Shown in pieces: positions 54,007 through 61,939 of a stretch of 64,000 bases of DNA. The stretch is from Palsa-504 sp963767565 (lineage in GTDB: Bacteria > Actinomycetota > Actinomycetes > Streptosporangiales > Streptosporangiaceae): positions 1,426,001 to 1,490,000 of the forward strand of contig CAVYEG010000006.1 of the NCBI GenBank assembly GCA_963767565.1, given 5' to 3'. Under the pieces are notes generated by a model. That model was not told where the DNA came from, ran no database searches, and worked only from the letters and a program-made list of their open reading frames with translations. The position numbers were made by a program, and so were the translations under genes. How positions within the stretch are numbered: the first letter of the stretch is position 1; each line of letters starts with the position of its first letter.

Positions 54007-54510
54007 TCAGTCTCGGCTGGTGACCGACGCAGATGCGGCCAGCACCTGCCGCTGGTCGATGGTGGCGTACAGGTCCGTCAGCTGGCGGGCGGCTCGCAAC
54101 CTGGCCTGCCGGGCCTGCGCCTGGGCCTGCTCGAACGTATGCCGGTAGGCCAGCGCCCAGTGCCTGACGCTCGCGGCGGTGGTGTCGGCAGGCGAGTCGG
54201 ACATCGGCGGCGGCTGCCCGTCAGTGCCGATCGCGACGCCGTACCTGGACGCGGTGTGGGCCTCGGCGTCGAGCCGGGCCTGGATGGCGGCCAGCTCCCC
54301 GGCCAGGCCGTCCACGACGCCCGCGGTCTGGGCGATCGCCGCGGCCAGCGCATCGACCCTGGCCAGGTCGCACCCGCCGATGGCCTCGAGGACGCGGGTC
54401 AGTGCCGCGCTGAATTCCTCGCTGCCGCCATCGGCGCCCGCAGGGCCGTCCGGCATCCCGCTCACCACCACCCCCGCTCGACCTGGGGCGGTCTCTGCTC
54501 CCGCCCTCAC
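54007..54510 (-). CDS. Helical/coiled-coil protein of unknown function
   Basis: 167 residues from GTG 54510; a GTG at 54465 preceded by GGGGGTGG is an equally good start. The sequence is largely helical (VDALAAAIAQTAGVVDGLAG and FEQAQAQARQARLRAARQL), with no membrane segment and no recognisable domain. The opposite strand also has open frames, but this one has the more protein-like composition and heptads. The 137 bases upstream toward 54647 hold nothing recognisable. Confidence 0.55.
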   Translation of the reverse strand: MRAGAETAPGRAGVVVSGMPDGPAGADGGSEEFSAALTRVLEAIGGCDLARVDALAAAIAQTAGVVDGLAGELAAIQARLDAEAHTASRYGVAIGTDGQPPPMSDSPADTTAASVRHWALAYRHTFEQAQAQARQARLRAARQLTDLYATIDQRQVLAASASVTSRD

Positions 54511-54647
54511 CCAGGACTACGGCGGGCAGCCCGAACTGGTTCGATGCCCGGCTGACCTAGCCGGCCGGGGCGGCGCAGCACCCGAGCCTGGGAGCCAGGC
54601 CGCTAGCAGTCCTGACGCTGCTCGGCGGGCTTGACCGCCCGCTCCGG

Positions 54648-55238
54648 TCAGCTGGTGAGCGGGGCGGGGTGCGGCCGCCACTGCGGCTGCGGGTGATCAG
54701 GCAGCTCGGTGCGGCCGCCGGCCCACAGCAGCGACGTCCAGGGGTCGGTGTCGGCCAGCTCGGATGGTGCCTGGGGGTAGAGCCGGGCCAGGACGCGCCG
54801 GCACACGTCGCGCGGCGGATCGAGGCTGAGCCCGAAGCCCAGCGCGATGTCGTTGCCGTGCAGCAGCGCCTCGTTGCAGCCCAGCGCGGCGAAGCCCTCC
54901 GGATCGGCGCTGCCGGCCGGATGAAAGGCGCGGACGTGCGCGGGCGAGGTGCGCACCATCGCGGCCAGCACGCGGCCGCCGGTAACCGCGAACTCCAGGA
55001 CCTCGGCCGGGGAGGCATCCTTCTCGGCCGTCGCGATGGCTCGTACGTACCGCGTGGTGGGCTGGACGGCGAGCTGCCACGCGTAGGACAGCAGGCAATC
55101 GCCGATGTGCTCGGCGGTATGCCAGCAGTCCCATTCCAGGGTGCCGGCTCGCACGGACCAGTCCCGGTCGGTTACCGGTAGCAGGCCGCTCATCACGCAC
55201 GACATCGCAGCGTCGAGGTCACTGGCGGTTACTGTCAT
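54648..55238 (-). CDS. DinB/MDMPI-like (maleylpyruvate isomerase N-terminal fold) protein
   Basis: 196 residues. Four-helix metal-dependent fold: WDCWHTAEHIGDCLLSYAWQ has the first His pair and EALLHGNDIALGFG the later His/Asp. Mycothiol-dependent enzymes of this superfamily are common in actinomycetes, so a mycothiol-linked transfer reaction is possible but unproved. ATG 55238. A P-type ATPase fragment lies upstream. Confidence 0.8.
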   Translation of the reverse strand: MTVTASDLDAAMSCVMSGLLPVTDRDWSVRAGTLEWDCWHTAEHIGDCLLSYAWQLAVQPTTRYVRAIATAEKDASPAEVLEFAVTGGRVLAAMVRTSPAHVRAFHPAGSADPEGFAALGCNEALLHGNDIALGFGLSLDPPRDVCRRVLARLYPQAPSELADTDPWTSLLWAGGRTELPDHPQPQWRPHPAPLTS

Positions 55239-55287
55239 GATGACTCGAGCCTACGAGCATCAGCCGCGGAGCATGAGCGGTTCGCCA

Positions 55288-55440
55288 CTAGTGACGCTGA
55301 TTGAGGCGTTCTGGCCAGGACTGTCCGGTCCGGAAGCGGCGCAGGCGCAGGTTGGCCACGACCAGGACCGAGGACATGGTCATCGTGGCGGCGGCGATGA
55401 TCGGGTTGAGGAAGCCGAGGGCGGGAGCCATCAGGGAAAG
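55288..55440 (-). pseudogene. C-terminal remnant of a heavy-metal P-type ATPase
   Basis: The minus-strand frame ending at TAG 55290 reads LGFLNPIIAAATMTMSSVLV and VANLRLRRFRTGQSW, which is the last transmembrane helix and tail of P1B-type (copper-type) ATPases. Nothing of the phosphorylation or nucleotide-binding domains remains, and the frame is closed by TAG at 55452, at the end of the acyl-CoA ligase gene. It marks a past deletion in the 211-base gap. Confidence 0.55.
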
Positions 55441-55449
55441 GTGCGCTTG

Positions 55450-56991
55450 CTAGCCGGGTGGGCCGCTGCGGAACTGGGCCTTGATCTCGGGCTTGAGCAC
55501 CTTGCCCACCTTGGACCTGGGCAGGTCGGCCCAGATCTCGATCTGCTTGGGGGCCTTCACGCTGCCCAGCCGGTCCTTGACGAAGGCCCGCATCTCGTCG
55601 GTGGTCACGGCGTGGCCGGGCCGGAGCTGCAGGACGGCGGTCACGCGCTCGCCCCATTTCTCGTCGGGCAGCCCGATGACCGCGCAGTCCTGGACGGCCG
55701 GATGCGCCAGCAGCACCTGCTCGACCTCGGCCGAGTAGACGTTGAAGCCGCCGGTGATGATCATGTCCTTGGCCCGGTCCACGATGAACAGGTAACTGCC
55801 GGAGTCGAGGTAGCCGATGTCGCCCGTGTGGTGCCAGCCGTAGCGCGCGGCGTCCGCTGAGGCCTGCGGGTTCTTGTAGTAGCCGGTCATGACCAGCGAG
55901 CCGCGGATCACGATCTCGCCGCGCTCGCCCGCGCCGAGCAGGTGGCCGTCGTCGTCCATGACCGCGACGGTGGTGAGCGGGGTGGGCCGGCCGGCCGAGG
56001 ACAGGCGCTCAGTGGCGAGCGAGCCATCGGCGCGGAAGTGCTCGGCCGGGGCCAGGGTGGAGATCATCATGGGCGCCTCGGACTGGCCGAACAGCTGGCC
56101 CATGACCGGGCCGACCCGGTTCAGGGCCTCCTCCAGGCGGCTGACCGACATCGGGGCCGCGCCGTACCACAGGCACTGCAGGCTGGTCAGGTCGGTCATG
56201 TCCAGGTTGGGATGATCGAGCAGCATGTAGATCAGGGTGGGCGGCAGGAAGGTATGCGTGATCTCGCGCTGCTCGATCAGGTCCAGGAAGTCGGCCAGAT
56301 CCGGCTTGGGCATGATGACGATCTCGCCGCCGAGCGCCATGACCGGGAAGCACAGCACGCCGGCCGCGTGGGTGAGCGGCGCGAGGGCCAGGTAGCGCGG
56401 GCGCGGGCCAAACGGATAGCTCATCAGCGTCAGCGCGGACATGGTCTCGATGTTGCGGCCGGCGAGCATCACGCCCTTGGGGCGCCCGGTGGTGCCGCCG
56501 GTGCCGACCAGCATGACCAGGTCGTCGGGAGGCCCGGCCTGCCAGGGTTCGGCGGGCTCGGAGGCGATCCAGTCATCGAAGGGCGTCGCGCCGGCGGGCT
56601 CGCCGTCCAGGCAGACCAGGGTGGTCAGCTGGGGCAGGTCGGGCCGGATCTTGGTGACCAGCGGGGCGAACGCGGCGGCGAAGATCAGGCACCGGCAGTC
56701 GAACAGGTCCAGCAGGTCACGGTTCTCCGCCGCCTCGTTACGCGGGTTGACCGGGCACCACACCGCGCCCGCCCGGGAGATGCCGAACACGCAGCTGAAG
56801 GCGACCGGGTCGTTGGCCGACAAGATCGCGACCTTGTCGCCGGGGCCGATCCCCGACCGGTCCAGGGCCCGCGCGATCCGCCAGGACAGCCGCTGGACGT
56901 CGAAGTAGGTCAGCGTGCGCCCGGCCATGGTCAGGCAGGGCGCCTCAGGCCCGAGAGAGGCACCCTTGTCGAGGTAGTCGGCCAGGCGCAC
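55450..56991 (-). CDS. AMP-binding acyl-CoA synthetase
   Basis: 513 residues of the ANL superfamily. P-loop VGTGGTTGRPKGVML, the A5 region LFGQSEAPMMIS, the ATP/adenylate motif WHHTGDIGYLDSGSYLFIVD and RAKDMIITGGFNVYSAEVE, and the C-terminal lysine region LPRSKVGKVLKPEI with the catalytic Lys. It activates a carboxylic acid to its CoA thioester; the substrate is unknown (probably medium/long chain or aromatic). It is the last gene of a three-gene operon with an SDR and a saccharopine dehydrogenase-like protein, 11 bases after the latter. Confidence 0.93.
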   Translation of the reverse strand: MRLADYLDKGASLGPEAPCLTMAGRTLTYFDVQRLSWRIARALDRSGIGPGDKVAILSANDPVAFSCVFGISRAGAVWCPVNPRNEAAENRDLLDLFDCRCLIFAAAFAPLVTKIRPDLPQLTTLVCLDGEPAGATPFDDWIASEPAEPWQAGPPDDLVMLVGTGGTTGRPKGVMLAGRNIETMSALTLMSYPFGPRPRYLALAPLTHAAGVLCFPVMALGGEIVIMPKPDLADFLDLIEQREITHTFLPPTLIYMLLDHPNLDMTDLTSLQCLWYGAAPMSVSRLEEALNRVGPVMGQLFGQSEAPMMISTLAPAEHFRADGSLATERLSSAGRPTPLTTVAVMDDDGHLLGAGERGEIVIRGSLVMTGYYKNPQASADAARYGWHHTGDIGYLDSGSYLFIVDRAKDMIITGGFNVYSAEVEQVLLAHPAVQDCAVIGLPDEKWGERVTAVLQLRPGHAVTTDEMRAFVKDRLGSVKAPKQIEIWADLPRSKVGKVLKPEIKAQFRSGPPG

Positions 56992-57002
56992 GCTGCTGTC
57001 CT

Positions 57003-58130
57003 TCAGTGGTGAACGGTCAGGTTCGGCTCCATGACCAGGCCGAAGCTGCGCAGCGCGCCGAGCAGCTCACGGTGCCCGAAGGCCTGGCAGCCGGACGCGA
57101 AGCCGATCCGGTTGGGCGCCTGCTGGAGCAGCGAGTACGCCCCGTAGGCCTGCATCAGGCCGGTCTGCTTGTAGTTGGAGTTGCCGTGGATGACGCAGTG
57201 CGCGCGGCCCAGCGGGCCGGACGCGTGCACCGAGTCGAGGGAGGTGTTGATCCTGGTGACCTCGCGGGGCGGCATCTGGTTCATCACGCCGGCCGCCTGC
57301 TCGTTGATCACCCGGAGCTTCTCGCTGTCCGGCAGGCCCTCGATAGCCTCCAGGACGCCCTTGACGATCTGCGGCACGCCGAGCATGAGCGGGCGGTTGA
57401 ACACGCCGCCCAGCGCCTTGACGTTGGCCACCCGCGGGTCGTGCTTGAACCACACCGGATGCGACATGCCGCCCCACGGCAGGGCCAGGCCGATCTCATG
57501 CTGCCCCGGGATCGCCACGTCGTACAGGCCGGCGTCGGCGGCCCATTCCGCGTACTGGTTCTGCTCCAGGTAGTACGCCTTGGACAGGCAGGCGTTGACC
57601 AGGATGGTCCGGGTCGAGGCGACGGTCGGCGTGCCCTTCCAGAAGACCAGGATGTCCAGCGTGTCCACGCCTGGCTTCTCCAGGCAGAGCTGGGCCGCGA
57701 TCTCGCTGGTGGTGTACATCTGGGCGATGCCCGGCGCCAGCAGCAGACCCTTGTCCGCCATCCGCTGGCCGTACTCCTCGTCGCAGATGATCAGCCAGTC
57801 CTGCTCGCCGGTGGTGTCCAGGTAGTGGCAGCCGGTGCTGATGCAGGCCTCGACGACCTCTCGGCCGTACTGGGCGAACGGGCCGACGGTGTTGAGGACC
57901 ACCCGCGCCCCGTCGAACAGCTCGGTCAGCGGCCCGACGTCGTGCGCGACCTCGACGATCTCATGCTCGATGGTGTCGATGCCGGGCACCTTGTCCATGG
58001 CCTGGAGGATCCGGGCCTTGTCCCGGCCGGCCGCGACGAACGGGACGTTGTACTCGCGCAGGTACTCGCAGACCAGGCGGCCGGTGTAACCGGAGGCGCC
58101 GTAGACGATGACGGGCTTGTCGCTACTCAT
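57003..58130 (-). CDS. Saccharopine dehydrogenase-like NAD(P)-binding protein (DUF5938 type)
   Basis: 375 residues. Rossmann N-terminus (PVIVYGASGYTGRLVCEYL) with VLNTVGPFAQYGREVVEACI and GCHYLDTTGEQDW, as in trans-acting enoyl reductase/saccharopine dehydrogenase-like proteins. The C-terminal half (GGVFNRPLMLGVPQIVKGVL) is typical of the DUF5938 branch. The reaction is unknown; the neighbours suggest reduction of an acyl or keto intermediate. ATG 58130 is 16 bases after the SDR stop. Confidence 0.88.
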   Translation of the reverse strand: MSSDKPVIVYGASGYTGRLVCEYLREYNVPFVAAGRDKARILQAMDKVPGIDTIEHEIVEVAHDVGPLTELFDGARVVLNTVGPFAQYGREVVEACISTGCHYLDTTGEQDWLIICDEEYGQRMADKGLLLAPGIAQMYTTSEIAAQLCLEKPGVDTLDILVFWKGTPTVASTRTILVNACLSKAYYLEQNQYAEWAADAGLYDVAIPGQHEIGLALPWGGMSHPVWFKHDPRVANVKALGGVFNRPLMLGVPQIVKGVLEAIEGLPDSEKLRVINEQAAGVMNQMPPREVTRINTSLDSVHASGPLGRAHCVIHGNSNYKQTGLMQAYGAYSLLQQAPNRIGFASGCQAFGHRELLGALRSFGLVMEPNLTVHH

Positions 58131-58146
58131 GGATTCGTCCTCTCGT

Positions 58147-58950
58147 TCACATTCCCATGCCGCCGTCGACCGGCAGTCCGGCGCCGGTGATGAAGCGGCT
58201 CGCGTCGGAGGCGAGGAACACCACGGCGTCGGCCATGTCCGCGACCTCGCCCAGGCGGCCCTGCGGGGTCAGGCCCACCACGGTGCCGACGGCCTCCTCC
58301 ACGCTTCCGAACAGCCCGCACGTCACCACGTCCTGGGCCAGCTGGTTGCCCATGTCGGTCGGTACCAGCCCGGGGTAGATGCAGTTCACCCGGACGGCGT
58401 ACCCGAGCTTGCCTGATTCCATGGCGGCCACCCGGGTCAGCCGGTCGATCGCCGACTTGGAGGCGGAGTACACGGCGATGCCGGGGAAAGCGATGGTGGC
58501 GGCGACCGAGGCGATGTTGACCACCGCGCCGCCGCGGCCCGCCGGGCCGCCGGGGCGCATGGCCCGGAAGGCGTGCTTGAGGCCGAGCGAGGTGCCGAGC
58601 ACGTTGACCTCGAGCATCTTGCGGATGTCGTCCGGGTCCAGGTCCACGATCAGGCTGGTGATCTCGAGTCCGGCGTTGTTGACCAGGATGTCCAGGCCGC
58701 CGAGTTCCTTGATGGTGTCGGCGATGGCTAGCTCCCAGCTCGCGTCGTTGGTCACGTCGAGCGGGACGAAAGCGGCGGTAGCGCCGGACTTCTTGAGCTC
58801 GTCGGCGGTGACCTGGCCGGCGTCCTCCAGGATGTCACCGATGACGACGGCCGCTCCGGCCCGGGCCAGTGCCTCCGCCATCCCGGCGCCGAGGCCGCGG
58901 GCGCCACCGGTGACCAGGGCCTTGCGTCCGGTCAAGTCGTACACGCTCAT
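58147..58950 (-). CDS. Short-chain dehydrogenase/reductase
   Basis: 267 residues from ATG 58950, with GGAGGAGATG upstream; the longer frame is in the promoter. Classical SDR: TGGARGLGAGMAEALA (glycine-rich NAD motif), NNAGLEI, active-site Ser in NIASVAATI and YSASK (Tyr-x3-Lys). Asp38-type residue (VIGDI) suggests NAD preference. First gene of the operon SDR–DUF5938–acyl-CoA ligase, divergent from a TetR regulator, probably acting on a hydroxyacyl or steroid-like substrate. Confidence 0.95.
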   Translation of the reverse strand: MSVYDLTGRKALVTGGARGLGAGMAEALARAGAAVVIGDILEDAGQVTADELKKSGATAAFVPLDVTNDASWELAIADTIKELGGLDILVNNAGLEITSLIVDLDPDDIRKMLEVNVLGTSLGLKHAFRAMRPGGPAGRGGAVVNIASVAATIAFPGIAVYSASKSAIDRLTRVAAMESGKLGYAVRVNCIYPGLVPTDMGNQLAQDVVTCGLFGSVEEAVGTVVGLTPQGRLGEVADMADAVVFLASDASRFITGAGLPVDGGMGM

Positions 58951-59025
58951 GCTCGCATCTCCTCCTCGAGACGGCCGCGCTGCTGGTTGTGTCCTGGTGC
59001 TGCGACGTAGGTCACAGCGTAACGA

Positions 59026-59069
59026 AAACTGGACAGTCGTCAAGAGTTCCTTGGACGACTGTCCAGTTT
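59026..59069. promoter_or_regulatory. 16-bp-arm inverted repeat between SDR operon and TetR gene
   Basis: AAACTGGACAGTCGTC (59026–59041) and GACGACTGTCCAGTTT (59054–59069) are perfectly complementary, separated by 12 bases. Each arm contains ACTG-GA-CAGT, itself a palindrome. It is midway between divergent starts (58950 and 59153) and is the natural candidate for the TetR operator. Two dimers may bind. Confidence 0.75.
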
Positions 59070-59152
59070 GTTCTGGGCGGAAGCGGGCGGCCGAGATACA
59101 GTTGGGTTCTGGCTCGCACGGCGCGGGCCGCGAGAGCCGACGGGAAGCTACC

Positions 59153-59905
59153 GTGACCGATGTGGCCCATGTGGCCCATGAAGCCCGCGCGGGCGTTGGG
59201 GTGGACGCGCGTGATGGGGTGGACGCCCGCGATGGGGTGGACGCCCGCGATGGGGTGGACGCGCGTGACGGGGCGCGGACGGGCGAGACGAACCGGGAGC
59301 GGATCTCGCGGCGGCAGGTCGACAAGTTCGCCGAGCGGCGGGCCCAGCTGGCCGACGCCGCGCTGCAGACGCTGGCCGAGCTCGGGTACGCCCGGACCAG
59401 CCTCCGCGAGATCGCGCAGAACTCGCAGTTCTCCCACGGCGTGCTGCACTACTACTTCAGCGACAAGCAGGACCTGCTCACGCATTGCGTGCGCCAGTAC
59501 GAGGCCGCCTGCGTCACCCGCTACGACGAGATCGTCGCCGCGGTCCGCTCGGCCGAGGAGCTCAAAGGCGAGTTCAGCGCGGCGATGGCGCAGACCCTGC
59601 GCACCGACGCGCCGATGCACCGGCTGTGGTACGACCTGCGCAACCAGAGCCTGTTCGAGGAGTCCTTCCGGGCCGACGTGCTGGAGATCGACCAGCGGCG
59701 CGAGGAGATGATCTGGCGCGTCCTGAGCCGCTACGCCGAGTTCGCCGGGATCGCGGTGACGCTGTCTCCCTCGGCCGCCTATTCCATCCTCGACGGCCTG
59801 TTCCAGCAGGCCCTGCTGCATCAGCTGGCCGGGGACGCCGACGCCGCCGAGGTGCTCCGGGCCAACGTGGTCCGGGTCCTGGACATGCTGGCCGACCGCA
59901 GGTAA
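59153..59905 (+). CDS. TetR-family transcriptional regulator
   Basis: 250 residues from GTG 59153 (VTDVAHVAHEARAG), which lies after GGGAAGC. The N-terminus carries four 6-residue repeats (VDARDG) before the helix-turn-helix (ADAALQTLAELGYARTSLREIAQNSQFSHGVLHYYFSDKQDLL). The C-terminal ligand domain (YSILDGLFQQALLHQLAG) is TetR_C type. It diverges from the SDR operon over a strong inverted repeat and is its likely repressor, sensing an acyl-CoA or steroid-like ligand; the ligand is inferred from context. Confidence 0.93.
   Translation: MTDVAHVAHEARAGVGVDARDGVDARDGVDARDGVDARDGARTGETNRERISRRQVDKFAERRAQLADAALQTLAELGYARTSLREIAQNSQFSHGVLHYYFSDKQDLLTHCVRQYEAACVTRYDEIVAAVRSAEELKGEFSAAMAQTLRTDAPMHRLWYDLRNQSLFEESFRADVLEIDQRREEMIWRVLSRYAEFAGIAVTLSPSAAYSILDGLFQQALLHQLAGDADAAEVLRANVVRVLDMLADRR
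59201..59272 (+). repeat. 18-bp coding tandem repeat in the TetR gene
   Basis: Four units (gtggacgcgcgtgatggg, gtggacgcccgcgatggg twice, gtggacgcgcgtgacggg) encode VDARDG four times, placed just before the DNA-binding domain. Confidence 0.85.
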
Positions 59906-60058
59906 AGGTTTTGCCGCCGCCAGGTGACTTAGCTGCGTGAATCTTTGCGGTCTCGCGGTGATTCCGGGAACCTTCGGCTACCTTTGCGGCCAGAGCCTGT
60001 GCTGCGGTGAGACGGGCGCACCGGGGATGCTGGCTGGCGCTCGCGCGGAGGTGGGGCG

Positions 60059-60631
60059 GTGAGTGAGGACAGGATCTCACCGCACGACGCCGAGGACCTG
60101 GCCAGGTGCTTCACTAAGTACGCCCGCAGCCTGTTCGGGTACGCCTGCGTGCTGGCCCGCGGGGACCGGGCCCTGGCCGAGGATCTCGTCCAGGCGGCCT
60201 TCGAAGCGGCCGGCCGGGCCTGGCGGCGGGTACTGTGCGGCCTGGCCGAGGAGCAGCGAGGCAGCTGGCTGCGCCGGACGCTGGAGAACATCGCGGCCAG
60301 CAGCTACCGCCGGGAGGCGGCGCTGCGCGACAGGCTGCCGCGGATCGAGGTCCGCTACCGCAAGACCCCGGCCGATCCCGCGGAGCAGGCGTTCTCGGCC
60401 ATCGTGCTCGACCGGTGCTGGCGGATCATCCAGCACCTGCCGGACCGGCAGCATGCCGTCGCGCTGCTGCGCTGGCAGCTGGACATGAAGGAACACGAGA
60501 TCGCCGCGGTGCTCGGCATGGCGGAAAACACCGTGAGCGCGCACCTGTACCGGGTCCGGCGTAAGCTGATCGCGCAGCTCGGTCCTGACCACCCGTTCAC
60601 CCGGGATGACCCGGAAGGAGCATCGTCGTGA
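60059..60631 (+). CDS. ECF-type RNA polymerase sigma factor (first of a pair)
   Basis: 190 residues. GTG 60059 with GGAGGTGG upstream. Region 2 (LFGYACVLARGDRALAEDLVQAAFEAA) and region 4 (ILHQL-like HLPDRQHAVALLRWQLDMKEHEIAAVLGMAENTVSAHLYRVRRKL) are both present, joined by a linker, so it is an extracytoplasmic-function sigma factor with region 3 absent. The 153-base gap upstream has a GGGAAC (59966–59971) that could be an ECF -35, but no convincing -10. It overlaps the second sigma gene by 4 bases. Confidence 0.92.
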   Translation: MSEDRISPHDAEDLARCFTKYARSLFGYACVLARGDRALAEDLVQAAFEAAGRAWRRVLCGLAEEQRGSWLRRTLENIAASSYRREAALRDRLPRIEVRYRKTPADPAEQAFSAIVLDRCWRIIQHLPDRQHAVALLRWQLDMKEHEIAAVLGMAENTVSAHLYRVRRKLIAQLGPDHPFTRDDPEGASS

Positions 60632-61875
60632 GGGGCGGCCGCGAGACCAGCGACTCGCGCGACGATGCGATGCTGTCCCGCCTCTACCACGGGGTCTCCC
60701 GGCGGCAGGAGCCGCAATACGCGGCCGAATACGACATGACGGCCGGGCTGAAGCGGTACCAGTCCTGGCTGGACGAGCACGGCCCGGACGCCGCGGTCCC
60801 GGCCGGCGCGGCAGAACCCGCCGCACCCGACGCCTTCCTGGCCTCGGACACGGTCCGCCCCGAGTGGAGCGCCGACCTGGCGGTCGTCGAGCTGTACTCC
60901 GTGCACTACCGGTCCCTGGTCCGGCTGGCCGCGATGCTGGTGCGGGACACGCAGACCGCCGAGGAAGTGGTCCAGGACGCGTTCGTCTCGATGCACGACG
61001 GCTGGGGCCGGCTGAAGGACACCGACAAGGCGCTGGCCTACATGCGGCAGGCCGTGGTGAACAAGTCGCGCTCGGTCCTGCGGCACCGGGTGGTGGTCGA
61101 CAAGAACCTGCAGAACGCACCGCCGGACATGCCTTCCGCCGAGCACGGCGCGTTCGTCCTGCTCGAGCGGGACGCGGTGGTGGCGGCGCTGCGCGGTCTG
61201 CCGGAGCGGCAGCGGGAGGCGATCGTGCTGCGGTACTACGCCGACCTGTCCGAGGCGGAGATAGCCGCCACGATGAAGATCAGCCGCGGCGCGGTGAAAA
61301 GCCACACGGCGCGCGGCATGGCGGCCCTCCGCGCGGCCCTGGAGCAGGAGTTATGGCGGCCGCCGACCGGGCCTTCGAGGGCACCGCGGCGCAGTGGTAC
61401 GTCTTCGCCGACTTCCTGCGCCGGGCGCTGCACGCGGCTGTGGATCAGGTCGAGCCGCAGGCCGACGGCCTGGAGCCGATCCGGGCCAGGACCGGGGCCG
61501 ACCAGGCCTTACGCCGGGGCGAAAACCTTACTCGTGGTCCAGGACGTCGGTGCCGCCGGTCTCCGGGCCGAGCTCATCGGTGCCGCCCGCCTCCGCGCCC
61601 AGGATGTCGGTGCCGCCGGTCTCCGGGCCGAGCTCATCAGTGCCGCCCGCCTCTTGGCCGAGCTCATCGGTGCCGCCAGCCTCTTGGCCGAGAATGTCGG
61701 AGCTGACAAACTCGGGCTCGCCCTGGGCGGGGGAATCAGATGTCATCGCGGTCTCCTTCCGGCGGGTCTCAGTCACAGTCTTTACCATCGCGGGCCGGCT
61801 TTCATAGCCCGCCCCCGGCGCGCGAGCCGGGTAATCCCGGGCGGGAGACCACGGACCGTTCGGCCGCATGAATGA
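60628..61875 (+). CDS. ECF-type sigma factor with read-through C-terminal extension
   Basis: 415 residues from GTG 60628 (AAGGAG upstream). The N-terminal 60 residues are an unusual extension; region 2 (LYSVHYRSLVRLAAMLVRDTQTAEEVVQDAFVSMHDGW) and region 4 (LPERQREAIVLRYYADLSEAEIAATMKISRGAVKSHTARGMAAL) follow and end near base 61345. A normal family member would stop there. Instead the frame runs on for about 175 residues through a second frame that looks like an anti-sigma start and through the antisense of the acidic repeat gene, giving Arg/Pro- and Leu/Ala-rich low complexity. A lost stop codon or a frameshift near 61350 is likely. Confidence 0.75.
   Translation: MRGGRETSDSRDDAMLSRLYHGVSRRQEPQYAAEYDMTAGLKRYQSWLDEHGPDAAVPAGAAEPAAPDAFLASDTVRPEWSADLAVVELYSVHYRSLVRLAAMLVRDTQTAEEVVQDAFVSMHDGWGRLKDTDKALAYMRQAVVNKSRSVLRHRVVVDKNLQNAPPDMPSAEHGAFVLLERDAVVAALRGLPERQREAIVLRYYADLSEAEIAATMKISRGAVKSHTARGMAALRAALEQELWRPPTGPSRAPRRSGTSSPTSCAGRCTRLWIRSSRRPTAWSRSGPGPGPTRPYAGAKTLLVVQDVGAAGLRAELIGAARLRAQDVGAAGLRAELISAARLLAELIGAASLLAENVGADKLGLALGGGIRCHRGLLPAGLSHSLYHRGPAFIARPRRASRVIPGGRPRTVRPHE
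61353..61706 (+). pseudogene. Degraded anti-sigma-like gene start
   Basis: ATG 61353 with GGAG upstream. The first 55 residues (FADFLRRALHAAVDQVEPQA, DGLEPIRARTGADQALRR) resemble the N-terminus of genes that usually follow such sigma factors in actinomycetes. After about base 61520 the frame reads Arg/Cys/Pro-rich sequence over the 30-bp repeats, and no transmembrane helix appears. The rest of the gene seems to be gone, replaced by the acidic repeat gene on the other strand. Confidence 0.4.
61528..61746 (-). CDS. 72-residue acidic decapeptide-repeat protein
   Basis: ATG 61746 has AAGGAG 7 bases upstream. After MTSDSPAQGEPEF the protein is five tandem decapeptides of the type GQEAGGTDEL / GPETGGTDIL, ending DHE. 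It is strongly acidic, has no Cys, no membrane segment and no known domain. Each repeat is 30 bp (61541–61690). It is antisense to the extension of the second sigma gene. A structural or RiPP-precursor-like role is conceivable but unsupported by any nearby modification enzyme; only the coding potential is argued here. Confidence 0.65.
   Translation of the reverse strand: MTSDSPAQGEPEFVSSDILGQEAGGTDELGQEAGGTDELGPETGGTDILGAEAGGTDELGPETGGTDVLDHE
61541..61690. repeat. Five 30-bp repeats encoding the acidic decapeptides
   Basis: Units start at 61541, 61571, 61601, 61631 and 61661, each 30 bp, all sharing tcggtgccgcc-type cores. Alternating ends (gtctccgggccg or cctcttggccg) correspond to PET and QEA forms of the peptide. 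The period matches the codon frame of the minus-strand gene. Confidence 0.85.
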
Positions 61876-61939
61876 CCATCGCGGCCGTAGCAGGGCACCT
61901 TCCTCGGAGCCGTCGCGTAACCGACCTACTATGGGCGGT

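Noticed and set aside
54179..54634. Plus-strand ORF of 151 codons opposite the helical protein
   Set aside because: Composition is Ser/Pro/Arg-rich without structure; the minus-strand frame has better helical heptads.
59906..60058. ECF-type promoter in front of the sigma pair
   Set aside because: A GGGAAC is present at 59966–59971, but no matching -10 at 16–17 bases; evidence too weak to list.
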